Shown: one piece after another, positions 35,390 to 46,356 of the stretch
How positions within the stretch are numbered: position 1 is the first letter of the stretch
How the letters are laid out: every line of letters begins with the position of its first letter
NCBI GenBank assembly: GCA_900095095.1
Contig: FMBT01000303.1
Location: 124,001 to 188,000, forward strand
Direction: 5' to 3'
DNA length: 64,000 nucleotides
From: Fragilariopsis cylindrus CCMP1102
Taxonomy: Eukaryota > Bacillariophyta > Bacillariophyceae > Bacillariales > Bacillariaceae
Position numbers and translations under genes: made by a program
The notes under the pieces: generated by a model
What the model was told of the DNA's origin: nothing
What the model saw: the letters and a program-made list of their open reading frames with translations, nothing else
Database searches by the model: none

Positions 35390-37018
35390 TCAATCTACAA
35401 CCTTGTATCCGCTCAGTCCAAGCTGAGGACTCTCAGACACGTCGCTCGACTCATTCTTGACTTCATCAATCCACCTACCTATGATTTTCGTAATCTTCTT
35501 AAATGCCATAGTGATCTCCCTAGTATCATTTTTAGTCGGCCCTAGGTGTGATAAGTCAGAATGATGGGCCCCCGTCTTCAAATTTAATGCGAGAATGCTA
35601 TCTGATAGATCTTCTTTGATGCCTCCGACGGACCAACCGTCACGCATGCCATTGGTGAAGATGATCCTTGAAGCATTTGCTCCATTCACGAGGTCATCGA
35701 ATCGCCATCGTTCCCAATACTCATCTGGTTTTGGTTTGACTCCAAAGCGAGCTGCGCAGTGAGTGTTTAGCCAGTCCATCGTCCAAGGACGATTTGGAAA
35801 CATTGACCTAGAACTAAATCCAATCTTCTCAACGTTATATGTGCAAGTTTGTACGTCCCAAATATTTCCGCTATTTCCTGTACCTACACCACTCCAATCC
35901 CCGCCTGTGATTGTTGCGTTTGCGCCAGCGGGGAGCTGCGATGTCATGTCGAAGAAACAACGATCGTTCTTATCATCATTGCTTCCATCTAACATCGCAA
36001 GGAATGCTTTCATCTTATCCAATGATTGCATTTCCTTATTTTGGTATATTTGACAAGCTTTATATAATGACGTTTGTGGACCAGGCGGATATGCTCCCAT
36101 ATTGTAGTTCGCAAATGTATATCCAACGATCATCATTAACTCATCTTGAAATATCCTACTTGTATCCGCGTAGGTAGGTATCGTATCATTGCATATTCCT
36201 ATTGCCTTTGCGACGGAATGAAAGCCATCGTCACCCGCCTTTTGTATCTCTACAGAAACGGTTGCTAGCGTTGTTCGAACGTCGTTGGAACAACCTGGAG
36301 AGCTAGATTCTGTGATATCTGATATGTGATCATAATAATCATTCACACCAACAGTTTGATCGTAAAATTTCATTGGAGCACTGGCAGCATATGATATATC
36401 AACTATATCGGAATGGACGGTTCTCATCATTGCAGATAGAAACCCAGGATATGATCCTCCTACCGTAATGACTGGACAGTATTCGTTAGACGTACGGTCT
36501 GTAGAGCAACCCAATTCGCCTTGAATATGTCTGATGAGTCGAACATAATCCAGCATCGCCTGTTCTGCATTGACTAATCTAAGCCATTGATCACTGCTGG
36601 TGGGTGTTACACCATACAGAGGCTGCGACGTTCCATAGAATCTATGCTCGGGCTGTAGCACGTAAGCATTGAATTTTTTTGCCAAGTTATTTGCAACAAA
36701 TGGATAGTAAATACCAGTTGAGGGCTCCATAGCTCCCTCACCGCCCATTATGACAAATATTGCGCCGTTCCCCGGGCCACCAAAGTGGGCTGGAGAGGTA
36801 TAATAGCGTTGGGTCCATCTATTAGTGTTGGGATAATTGTGCTTGGAATCATCGTGGTCGTCAGCAGCCAGGTGATCTACAATTTGATCTTCATAAAACA
36901 ATGGATTCGATGGGATGCAAAGTGTTGGAAGGGGAAGAAGAGATAGGAAAAGGAGGAGAACTAACACTATCGCTGCTGGATAACTTTTACCGACGACGTT
37001 CGTCATTATCGTTTTCAT
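35390..37018 (-). CDS. S28-family serine carboxypeptidase (lysosomal Pro-X carboxypeptidase-like)
   Basis: Intronless, 542 aa. The signal peptide is obvious (AAIVLVLLLFLSLLPLPTLC). The catalytic triad is visible: Ser189 in VGGSYPG, Asp460 in NGMRDGWS and His485 or His486 in GAHHSDL. The oxyanion-region motif GGEGAM and PEHRFYG are also typical. Members cleave C-terminal residues after Pro in acidic compartments or outside the cell. Many Cys and N-glycosylation sequons fit a secretory protein. The start at 37018 overlaps the 3' end of the upstream LYR gene by 32 bp; Met5 at 37006 is an alternative start but still overlaps. Confidence 0.93.
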   Translation of the reverse strand: MKTIMTNVVGKSYPAAIVLVLLLFLSLLPLPTLCIPSNPLFYEDQIVDHLAADDHDDSKHNYPNTNRWTQRYYTSPAHFGGPGNGAIFVIMGGEGAMEPSTGIYYPFVANNLAKKFNAYVLQPEHRFYGTSQPLYGVTPTSSDQWLRLVNAEQAMLDYVRLIRHIQGELGCSTDRTSNEYCPVITVGGSYPGFLSAMMRTVHSDIVDISYAASAPMKFYDQTVGVNDYYDHISDITESSSPGCSNDVRTTLATVSVEIQKAGDDGFHSVAKAIGICNDTIPTYADTSRIFQDELMMIVGYTFANYNMGAYPPGPQTSLYKACQIYQNKEMQSLDKMKAFLAMLDGSNDDKNDRCFFDMTSQLPAGANATITGGDWSGVGTGNSGNIWDVQTCTYNVEKIGFSSRSMFPNRPWTMDWLNTHCAARFGVKPKPDEYWERWRFDDLVNGANASRIIFTNGMRDGWSVGGIKEDLSDSILALNLKTGAHHSDLSHLGPTKNDTREITMAFKKITKIIGRWIDEVKNESSDVSESPQLGLSGYKVVD

Positions 37019-37579
37019 CCTTTTTACTTCTATCGTTGTTGTTGTTGTTGTTGTTAATATTCGTCGTATTATTCATAGCCTTTTGTAGATGAGTATCCTT
37101 TTGAGCTGATTGGTATAGCATATAATTAGATAAGGCTCGTATGGCGTTCGATTTAAGCGTTTCAATTTTAGTCGGATCTTCCTCTCGATCATGTAACTTG
37201 AATTGTTGTCGTACAGTCTGTCGGAGAGCTATTGCCTTACTAGATTCACCCGGAGCGACGTGTCGTACAAGCGAAGACAATCTCGATAAAGCTAAATGTA
37301 AACATTATATATCAACGGAATAGGAATAATCATATGATCAAATTGAATCAGAAAAAATAATGATTTATAAAGTGTGTAAGTACAAATGATACGAAAGATG
37401 ATCCTCGAGGCATGATAATAACAATAGTATGCATTATTTTTTGTCTATTTAATTTGCAACCCAGCCACCGCCAATCATCTGTTTTCTTTTGCTCATATTA
37501 TGCTGCACACGTATTGGAAAACACACAACTCGAACACTCTCTACTAAAGTCAACTCACTTCCAAAGACGTTCGATTCAT
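36987..37579 (-). CDS. LYR-motif protein (Complex1_LYR family; frameshifted)
   Basis: A 21-nt first exon (37579-37559: MNRTSLE) splices in phase 0 to 37291-36987. The junction gives SLELYRDCLRL, the LYR motif. The reading then shifts near 37268 (TTGTAC, where TTGGTAC would fit) into VRHVAPGESSKAIALRQTVR, with IETLKSNAIRALSNYMLYQS after it. With that base the protein is 108 aa. LYR proteins are small mitochondrial helpers that bind acyl carrier protein and act in Fe-S cluster delivery or respiratory-complex assembly. Which LYRM this is cannot be told. The C-terminal tail is Asn/Asp-rich from AAC repeats and overlaps the start of the S28 peptidase gene on the same strand. Confidence 0.75.
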
Positions 37580-38071
37580 AATATTAGACATTACTTCGTT
37601 GTATTCGTCCAATCTTCTGAATCTCGTAAATAAATATATAAATGAATGCAGGGGGACAAGGTTCAAAGGTGACGCATCGTCCATCGTTCATTTTTTTTTT
37701 GTCATTCCTGTTCACGCCTTTTTTATTTGTTTTGGGGGATTTTCAAGATTTTCAAGATTTGGAGGATATTGTTGAATCTTGGTGTGTGCTTTTCTTTCCA
37801 TTCATTTTTTGAGAGCCAATCAGCACGCTGACTTTATTTTTTGTTTTTGTCGTAAAGCAAATATTTAAATATTCCTTGAACCTAACTTACTGTAACGTTT
37901 CATACTGAACAAAACATTCACACACCAACCCTCCGCTTGTTAAAACTTTGACCAGATCCCAGCAAGATCATTGGTAGAGGACGTTATTCTACAACCATTG
38001 ACTGAAAAACTCAGTATTTACATTTCATTTATATTTATATTTGCATTTATATTGTTGACGACATCTATAAT
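37580..38071. other. Divergent intergenic region
   Basis: Between the LYR gene (-) and an MFSD6-like gene (+). T-rich stretches; no gene was seen. Confidence 0.55.
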
Positions 38072-40118
38072 ATGCCGAGTCGTCGTCGTCGCACGAAGAT
38101 TCGTCGCAATAGGACGAATGGTAGAAATAATAATAATAATAATATGATCGGACACTCGGCAATTTCACTTATTCGGCTGCATTGAAAGTATTGCTACTGT
38201 TTGCAGCGTCGATTTTAGTATCGTCAAACCATCATCATCAGTATGAAGCTACCAACAAAGGGGTAGTATCGAATACAGTTCGAATACAAATCTACCTTGG
38301 GGGATAACGAGGACAACAGCAATGACAACTATTGTTTCTCGTGGTGGTGCCAACCAAACACATCGAGGAAGGGGAAAGTCCAAAAGATCATGGGACGAGA
38401 AAAGAAACTCGACGTTGCCATCACTACTGTGTCCAATCAAACGAAGAATCAAAGCAACAACAATAAAAGTCTCCAAAAGAACAATGGAAGCGGTACTTCT
38501 CTTGATGACGATCCGCGTTTGCTAATACTAATTCGAATACTATTCTTTACATACTATGCGTCTCTGGGATCTCTCCTGCCATACCTTCCCGTTTACTATC
38601 ATTCATTGGGACACGGGGGACAAATTATTGGTATGCTTGGTGCAATTAAACCCTTTACGACATTTCTAGTTGCACCACTTTGGGGTGTGATTTCGGATCA
38701 AAGCGGTAGTCCATTCAGGGTACTATATTTTACCTTTTTAATTTCATTGGTAGGTCAACTGCTTGTTTCCTGGAGACACGATCCCTCCTGGATTATGTAT
38801 ATGGTATTCATTACGGCACTTTTCAACGCTCCCGTTAAGTCGTTATTAGATTCAATGGTCATGGCGAATATAAAAAATTCTAAATTATATGGACGATTAC
38901 GATTGTGGGGACAATTAGGGTTTGGAGTAGGTAGTAGTGTGGTGGGAATCATCCTTTCTAAGAGTCAACAAGCGCAACAACAGCAACAGGTTCTTCTTTG
39001 GGTGATACAACTGCTACCGTAGCAGCTGCCATTGCTAGTACGACCGCCACCGCCACCATTATTAGTGGGACTGGTACCACAATAGAGAAAATCGACCAAA
39101 TTTGGCAAAAAATAACAGGATACAAATTGCTTTTCTTTTCACATGCTCTCTTATCTATACCTACATTTATTGTATACGTGCCTTCGATCGATGGACGAAG
39201 AAGAAGGATGAGACGACGTCGTTGTCGTCGAAAACGACGACGGCACGCAACACCACAACCAAAACAAAATCCCGTTCTATTACTGCTAACGATAACAAAC
39301 CTAATGTATGGGACGGGATCCGAGTATTATTCCATAACAGTGATGCATTACTTTTTTTCTTTTGGTATTGGTGGTTGGAATTTCTAGTGGTGTTATTGAA
39401 AACTTTGCATATGTTCGGATACGAGAAGTAGGAGGAGGTGGAAGAGAAATGGGTTTAAGCAGACTTGTTTCGAGTATGGCTGGTGCACCTATGTTCTGGT
39501 TCAGTGGTCCGCTTACGGAATTATTGGGTGCAGACCGGGTCCTCGCATTCAGTTTAATTAATTACGTTGTTCGGTATTTCAACTATGCCTTCATGAAAAC
39601 TCCGTTACAAGGTCTTCCGGCAGAAGCATTGCGTGGGGCTACCTTTGCAGCATTTTGGTCTACCTGTACGATATACGCTAGTCGTATTGCTCCTCCTGGG
39701 ATGCAAGCTACCATGGTAAGAGATAAAACAAAAATTGAGCTACATGTCTAGAAGATACGAGGATTTTTTTCTTTTGTGCTACTTCTTCTGAACTTACATT
39801 TTCCCTCTTTTTTTTCATCAGTTAATGCTACTTAATGCTATGTACGGCGGCCTTGGTCAATCGCTTGGTGCAATTATTGGTGGGAAGATGCAATCGAAAT
39901 ACGGTACAGTAAAAACATTCATCTATGCTGGAATCATCGACGCGGTTTTTGTTGTTATGTTAATAGCTTATTTAAGTGTTCGAAAAGACAGTAGCTTCAA
40001 AAATCCTCAAAGGATTGTTGTGCCCACCAGAAAGACTACTACTGTTCAGAAATCTCGACTACGAGTTTCGGGAAAAGGTAGTGGTCTATTATTATGTAAA
40101 AATACCTTTATAAGATAG
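38072..40118 (+). CDS. MFSD6-like major facilitator transporter, copy 1 (five frame breaks)
   Basis: Exons 38072-39715 and 39822-40118 (GT-AG). Five frame breaks (near 38158, 38299-38303, 38989, 39193 and 39352) together need six bases and would give 648 aa. The transporter segments are convincing: LLPYLPVYYHSLGHGGQIIG, LYGRLRLWGQLGFGVGSS, EMGLSRLVSSMAGAPMFWF and LLNAMYGGLGQSLGAIIGG, the pattern of the MFS_1_like/MFSD6 family. The substrate is unknown. The loop between halves is Lys/Arg/Thr-rich. The N-terminus before about residue 100 is low complexity; if 38072 is wrong, the first Met in the long frame is at 38387. With this many breaks it might be a pseudogene, but the protein sequence between breaks is well kept and neighbouring genes show the same kind of break. 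Confidence 0.75.
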
Positions 40119-40654
40119 TATTGGAAATAATACAGAAGATGCTACTTGTACTACTATTTAATTACTTACTTTATCAATTGAGTCAAGTCAGTCCTGAGTG
40201 TATTTTAAATAGATTTACATTTCGTCCCCAATATTGAATACTATACCCACAATCGATATAATCACATAATGGGCAGCTTTTGAGAAATTTTTACCTTTGA
40301 TGCTGTCAGCATTTCATCACTGTTGCTGTTGCTACTGTCATGCTGAATCTTGAAAGCGAGTTGAGACAATTATTTTTTTAGATATGTATTGGGGCATGTG
40401 ATTTTTTAAATTTTTCGTGTCAATTTTTCCAGAAAGTTAAGTCGTGACTCTGCTAGTAGGATGGAGTATCCAGGAATCCATGATCATAAAATGAAGAATG
40501 AATCTATAATTTGAATTGAATCAATCGAATCATCAACAAGAATACACATCAACGTTTCTCTTGTCGGAAAAAGTTGAAAGTTATCTACAGTAGAATAATA
40601 ATAATAAAAGTATTCAATAAATACACAAATTCGATCTTCAGTTCTATCCCCCAC
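40119..40654. other. Spacer between tandem transporter genes
   Basis: AT-rich; no gene or RNA was recognised. It should hold the 3' end of copy 1 and the promoter of copy 2. Confidence 0.55.
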
Positions 40655-42545
40655 ATGTGCAGCATGGCTGATACACGATCAAGGAACAAGAGCGCAATCA
40701 ATGAAAACGATTCGAAAGCGGTTAATATGAAAGAGATACCATCGATGGCATCCAACAGAATATTCGTCCTTGGGTGTCTAGGTAAATATTATATACATGA
40801 ATTTTCAATTTTGTCCAATCGTCCTTCAAATTCTTCATCATTAACATCAACACCATCATCGGTAGTCCTAACAGCTATTCCTTCACCTTCATAACCATGT
40901 TTTGACAACGCTTTTTCAACATTAAGTTTATTTCACATATTCCTTTTCAGTCGCTGTCGATAGTCAGTTTCTGTCTCTTTTTTACAAATCGAAAGGCTAC
41001 GACGGGACTACAGTTGGTATTTTGTTTGCCATTCCTCCTACGACTACCTTTCTTTCGGTATTCATTTGGGCTACAGTGGTCGCGGGAATTGTGTGTGCTA
41101 AAAAGAATGGAGACGACGACAACAATGATGATGATGGCAATGGTAGGAGAATCAAATCATTTCAGATTCTCTATTTAATTATAGTACTTGCTGCCATATT
41201 TCAAACCTCGATTGCGTTTATTGAACCCGAAAACCCGATATATATGATGATTGCTATTATTATTTCTGGAATATTCCAATCTCCGATCAAACCGATGTTG
41301 GACGCCATGATTATGGATAATTTAAATGATCGAAGCAACTTTGGGAAAGTTCGATTGTTTGGTATTATGGGAAGTGGATCTGGGACAAACTTGGGAGGAT
41401 TTATCCTAAATAATATGCAATCGATTGTAGACTATGATAATCGAGACAATAACCGTTATTGGAACTACATAAAGAAGATGTCTGGATTCGATGTACTCTT
41501 TATAGCCCGTGTGGTACTGACTATGCTTCCTCTCATCTGTATACGACAATTCCAGAGTGGGACTACATGTAGCATGACCAATACAGACAACAAACTCAGT
41601 CGTCGAGAAAGTGAGAATAAGAAGGCATCTCAAATCGGGATAAATACCTCCTCAGCGAAATATAAGGAAGGTTCGATACGTTGGATGGCTGAAGGCGTGG
41701 TAGATAATTGTTTTAAAAACAAAGCTCATCTTTTGTTCTTCATATTCGTTTTCATTGCGGGAGCTTCTGGAGGTGTATCCGATGCATTTCTTGTGAGTAA
41801 ACGGGGCCTTACAAAGCATTAAAGCATTCCATTGATAAAACAAACCTACAATTTATCAATGAGTTTACGATCGGATTGGATTTATATCTCACGCCACCTA
41901 TTTACTTCTGTGTGTTTATGTTTTTGTGCTTTCTATACTTTTTCTGATTTCTACCATTCTTGCAGATCTTCGATTTCAAGAAGCTGGGTGCAGTACAACA
42001 CAAATGGGAACGAGTCGACTACTTTCGAGTACTGCTGGTGCCATCATGTTTTGGTATTCCGGAATAATTAGTGGATTTTTGGGCATTGAAAATGTATTGA
42101 TTCTTAGTTTGTTCACTACTGGTGCTCGATTTTCGTTACTGAAGAAGATGGATCATCCATATTATATGTATCTTGTAGATTTGATTCGCGGCACTACCTT
42201 CGGATCGTTTTGGAGCTCCTCGACGCTTTATGCGAGTCAGATTGGTCCCCCGAGTCTTCGAGCGACCATGCTTCTTCTTTTGAATGGAATATACAATGGT
42301 ATCGGACGGTCGGTGGGTTCGATAGTGGGAGGCAGGTTTCAAGCCTTGTTTGGCGCCGATCACCTTTTCTATACTGCTCACTTATAAATTATTCTCTGGC
42401 GTTGGTGATGGGATTCGTTTTTTATCGTATGAGTAGTAATAATTCGGAACGGATACGACATTCAAATAAAGAAATAGGGAAATTAAAAACGAACATGACC
42501 GATGACAATTCAGATCATATTCGCAAATTGAAGAAAGAGAGATAG
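40655..42545 (+). CDS. MFSD6-like major facilitator transporter, copy 2 (two frame breaks)
   Basis: Exons 40655-40781, 40951-41792 and 41966-42545 give 516 aa if two bases are restored, near 41792 (splice junction) and 42374. It parallels copy 1: SPIKPMLDAMIMDNL, FGKVRLFGIMGSGSGTNLGG, QMGTSRLLSSTAGAIMFWYS and LIRGTTFGSFWSSSTLYAS, then LLNGIYNGIGRSVGSIVGGR. The two genes lie head to tail 536 bp apart and clearly share ancestry, but they differ at many positions and in intron number, so the duplication is old. The substrate is unknown. The basic C-terminal tail is Lys-rich. Confidence 0.82.
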
Positions 42546-42897
42546 ATGGATGATCCTATGACTGTGATCATTTATAAAATGAAATAGAACTCTAGTAGAA
42601 TGCTGGTGATATTAATTATGTAGTGCCAAATGGCTCACAAGTGCAGAGCAGAGAGATAATGTAGTCCACGCAATAATTTAGGTGGTAGATAACGAGAACA
42701 GAACTAATTAACCATCGTCATTTTAATAATTAAAATAAACTCTGTAGCAAATTCTCGTTCCAGTACTGACCCACAACTAACCCACAAATTAGGACTTAAT
42801 ACAACGTATAGCAGCGAGAAAAAAAAACATATACTGCACTTGTTTTTGCATTATGTTTATATATCTTTCCAGAAACAACAGGTTCCCTCATATTATT
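42546..42897. other. Convergent spacer
   Basis: About 350 bp between convergent genes; AT-rich, nothing recognised. Confidence 0.5.
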
Positions 42898-44684
42898 TTA
42901 GTATCCGATACCGAACGGTCGAATACATAGAACCTTACCACCGAATCGTGTCTTACATGCTTCATCCTTTGCACTCATAGCAATTCTCTTCTTATCACTA
43001 GCAATATCTCGTAATTGTTTCGCCTTTGTCTCGTATTCCTTTGAATTTCATAGTACGTAAAGAATAAGAAAAAACATAAAGAAAAGAAAATGAGATATGA
43101 ATATTAATGAGCATTGCACTATTATAGTCGCAAGCAATAAAAACCGAGATAAACTTGTTTTTACCATATTGAAAGAAAGGAAAAACTTACCTTTGCAGAA
43201 GAATCTGCTTCGTTGAAGCTTGTCCTTGCGTCCTTAGCTTTTTCGTCTCGGATTTCTTGCGACTCGCCATCGAACTCTACTACATTACTTCCCGAGGAGC
43301 TGAACGAAGGAGTAGAGAAGCTTGGTAATGATACCTTAGGAAGTTCGACGTTGGACTTTGGAACGGAAAAGCTCGGAGCAGAAGTGGCTGCACTGGGTGC
43401 ATCAATTTTTGGCATATCAATCTTTGGCATATCAGGCATATCAATCTTGGGCATAGCAGGCATTGAGAATTTAGGAAACGAAACTTCTGGTAATTTAATA
43501 TCGGGTGCTTTAAAGTCTGTAACGTCAAGATTATAATCAGGTGCTTTGATTTGTGGCGCTTTGATTTCGGGTGCCTTAATACTACTAAAGTCGGGTGCTT
43601 TAAATTCAGGAGCTTTAAATTCAGGAATTTTAACATCTGGTAATGCGAAAGAAGATGCAGCGGGTGCTTCTTCTTCGTCCGATACTGCTGCTGCGGCCTT
43701 TTCCTCCTTTGCTCGTTCCTGTGCCAATCTTTGTTTTTCCTTTTGTTCCACTTTGCGAGCTTCCTTCTCCGCCTTCTTCTGATCGGCACCAGCATCGTCT
43801 GCCGCCTTCTTCTCTGCGGCTGCTTGTTTCTCTGCTGCCTTGCTAGCTTCTCGAGCCTCTTTTTCGGCCTGTTTTTCAGCCTTTTCATCCGCCTTACGTT
43901 GAGCTGCTTCCTCTCTTTCGGTTTCTTTAGCAGCCTTTTCATCTGCCTTACGTTGAGCTGCAGCCTCCTTTTCCGCTTGTTTGGCTGTTTCAACTGCAGC
44001 CTTTTCGTCGGCAGCCGAAGAAGAAGAAGAAGTCTCATCGGTTGCAGGTGCAGGTGACGACGTTTCGTCTTCTGTTTTGGACGAAAAATCGCCTCCCAAT
44101 TTATATGGATTATCCTTCTTAGCTGTGGAATCTCCATAGGATGGTAAAGAAAAGTCCATAAAATCGGTAGTATCCTTTGCTGCAATCTGTAAGCTTGTAC
44201 CCGAAATGCTACTAAAGGGAGAAATTTCTGAACTGGTCATTTTTATTTGTTGCAGTGAAGAATCTATTCAATATAGTCGTGAAACGTTTAAAAAAATGTG
44301 TTGAATAGGAAAGATGCGCTAGTGAGTACAACAATTGTATCACATTTCACCTTGCTTGTGTGTGTTTGTGTGTGTGTAATATTGTATATATTTACCTTCC
44401 CGAATAATGGGCGTCGTTCCTGTAGCTACAGTTGGAGGAGCCATAGATGCACCTGCCATTTGAGAAGCAAGTGTCAAACCAGCTACGGTAGTCATGGCGG
44501 GTCCAGCCCAACTAATTTTCCCCTTAACAGAAGAAATATAACCATTCTCGTCGTCGTCTTTTTGTAGATTCAACTGTAAGTTAGCAGGAACCACCGATCT
44601 CGATTTCTGGTTGGAAGTAGTCACGAATGCTGCCGATGATGGTATGCATACTATTGCCAATACTGCTGCACTAGAGATTTTCAT
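42898..44684 (-). CDS. Plastid-targeted Lys/Ala/Glu coiled-coil and Pro-repeat protein
   Basis: Exons 44684-44396, 44263-43191 and 43038-42898 give 500 aa, intact. The N-terminus (AVLAIVCIPSSAAFVTTSNQ) has a signal helix and Phe at the cleavage site, a plastid import signal. A possible membrane or thylakoid segment follows (GPAMTTVAGLTLASQMAGAS). Residues about 160-290 are an Ala/Lys/Glu coiled coil. Next comes a run of short repeats of the type FKAPD, IKAPE and MPKID. The C-terminus is compact and Cys-containing (CKTRFGGKVLCIRPFGIGY). I do not recognise a named family. The repeats suggest an extended structural or membrane-associated protein; this is inference. A (TG)n tract lies in intron 1 (about 44357-44379). 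Confidence 0.78.
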
Positions 44685-45639
44685 TGTTATTTTTCGCTTA
44701 GGGAGGGGAATAAATTAGCTCAAGCTGTTGGCGTAAAATTGATCAAGTACAAGTAGTTAGTCTGAAGGCCGATTTAAAGATATCAATTAGCACTAGATTG
44801 ATATGAAGTTTTTGTTGGCGATTCGACTGATACTAATACGTAAAAGGATTATTATTAGTACTTGTATTTTGTGCGCAAATCAACAAGAACATCACGCTGA
44901 TGACATCCAATAAAAAAAGATCGAAAATTTAATTCAAGTTCGTGTGGGACTGAGCATGCTCGGTCAGTGCATGTTTGTGCTTTGGGGGGAGAGGTCAAAA
45001 GGGGTCAAAAGGGGGTCAAAAGCTTAGAACTCTCACTCCTCACTCAATCACTCAATCACTCAATCACTCACAGGAAACATATATAATGTAATAAAATTCT
45101 ACAGGAAACTTCTTCTATTATCATCAGTCCATTGTCATCAATTTAGATAAATTGGTAAATGTGTATAGTGTATACAATGAGCAATAAATAGACACGTTCC
45201 CTTGAACGGAGACGTGCTGTGTCAAAAAAGAACTATTTTAGTCCCATTTTTGAGGGAGTAACACCCCCTTCATGAAAGGACCCCAAATTTCTGCGCCATT
45301 TATGGCGCAGTAGCTTGAAAGCTGTTAATTATGTCCTATTGGATTTGACCATGGTGGCTCCATTTTAGACCACTTCCAATGAATAGATAGAAATGAAATC
45401 ATAATACTCGTTTGAACAAGCACCTCAAATACTACTATTGCTCTCCTTTTTTGGTTCAGAGTCCTCTTTTTGAAGCCAAACTATTATCTCTTACTAAACT
45501 GGGACTGTTGGAAGCAGATCACATGAATCTTTCATCAAGTCAACAGTAAGGGATCTTACATTGCTCCAATCCAGATCTGAGCTGGTGTACTCCCTCTTAT
45601 ATTAATAGTACAAGATATAACACGAAGCGAGAGCTTCTA
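44685..45639. other. Intergenic region with short tandem repeats and a palindrome
   Basis: Contains GGGGTCAAAA-type repeats (44991-45021), TCAATCAC repeats (45041-45071) and the near-palindrome CTGCGCCAT-TT-ATGGCGCAG at 45291-45310. No intact gene. Confidence 0.55.
45291..45310. repeat. 9-bp-arm inverted repeat
   Basis: CTGCGCCATTTATGGCGCAG, perfect 9-bp arms around TT. Confidence 0.75.
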
Positions 45640-46356
45640 ACTCCATTTTTTCACCAAGAAAGAGATCAAAAGGTGAAGATCATCTTGCTTCTTTTCAAGA
45701 CTGAAACAACAACAACAACAGCAGCAGCAGCACCCTGATTCATCAAGCACCTACTAAGCCTCCTCCTCAACTCTGTATAGGGATATCTTCTCTATTGGAG
45801 CATATGTTAGAGTTGATCCATCCACTACAAGTCAGGGAGGAATAGGATTTGTTACTACTGTACAGTTCATACAGAAGAATGAAAGGTTGATATTGATTAT
45901 ATATAATGAAAATTCAATTTTGGTGGTATTGTCAATTCCTCTTCTTCTTTTATTATTACTGAAGCATGGCTTCATCCTCATGTTTATGCTCCATCTGGTG
46001 ATGCTGATACTACTCAAAGTGGCCGGCGTTGTTGTATCAAATCTGGTGGAGGAGAAGCAACAGCAGTAGTAACACCACCACTATCAACAGCCGGTTCACG
46101 AAAAAGAAAAAAGAGAAAAGAAACTGACCAAAGAATATATTTACAACGCAATCAAGGAATCAAGATCATGGTTACCATCCACAGGACCGCATCCAATACT
46201 GAAGAAGCTAAAGGAAGGGAAGGAGAACAATGCATGAAACAGGATGAAGATTTTACAGGTGGTATTTATGATGAATTTGATCAGATCTGGGAAGAAGATG
46301 AGGAACAGAGGAGACAACAAGCACAATTTGAGGCATGGTACTGGGAATTGGATTAG
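45640..46356 (+). pseudogene. Broken protein-coding region of unknown family
   Basis: Protein-like stretches follow one another in shifting frames: IGAYVRVDPSTTSQGGIGFV (45799 onward), then VDIDYI, then a frame open from 45910 to TAG at 46354 with EAWLHPHVYAPSGDADTTQS, a basic block (SRKRKKRKE) and an acidic end (YDEFDQIWEEDEEQRRQQ). Upstream there are in-frame stops and Gln repeats (CAACAG). The pattern resembles repeated hypothetical proteins I recall from diatom genomes, but I cannot name the family. It may be a decayed copy, or a live gene damaged by the same missing-base effect seen elsewhere in the window. Confidence 0.45.

Noticed and set aside
38072-40118. Calling MFSD6-like copy 1 a pseudogene outright
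   Set aside because: The same kind of break occurs in essential genes here, such as the m-AAA protease and LYR protein, so breaks alone are not evidence of decay.
43280-44185. 301-codon minus-strand frame overlapping the plastid coiled-coil gene
   Set aside because: Arg/Leu/Gln-rich frame-shifted shadow of the true Ala/Lys/Glu frame.
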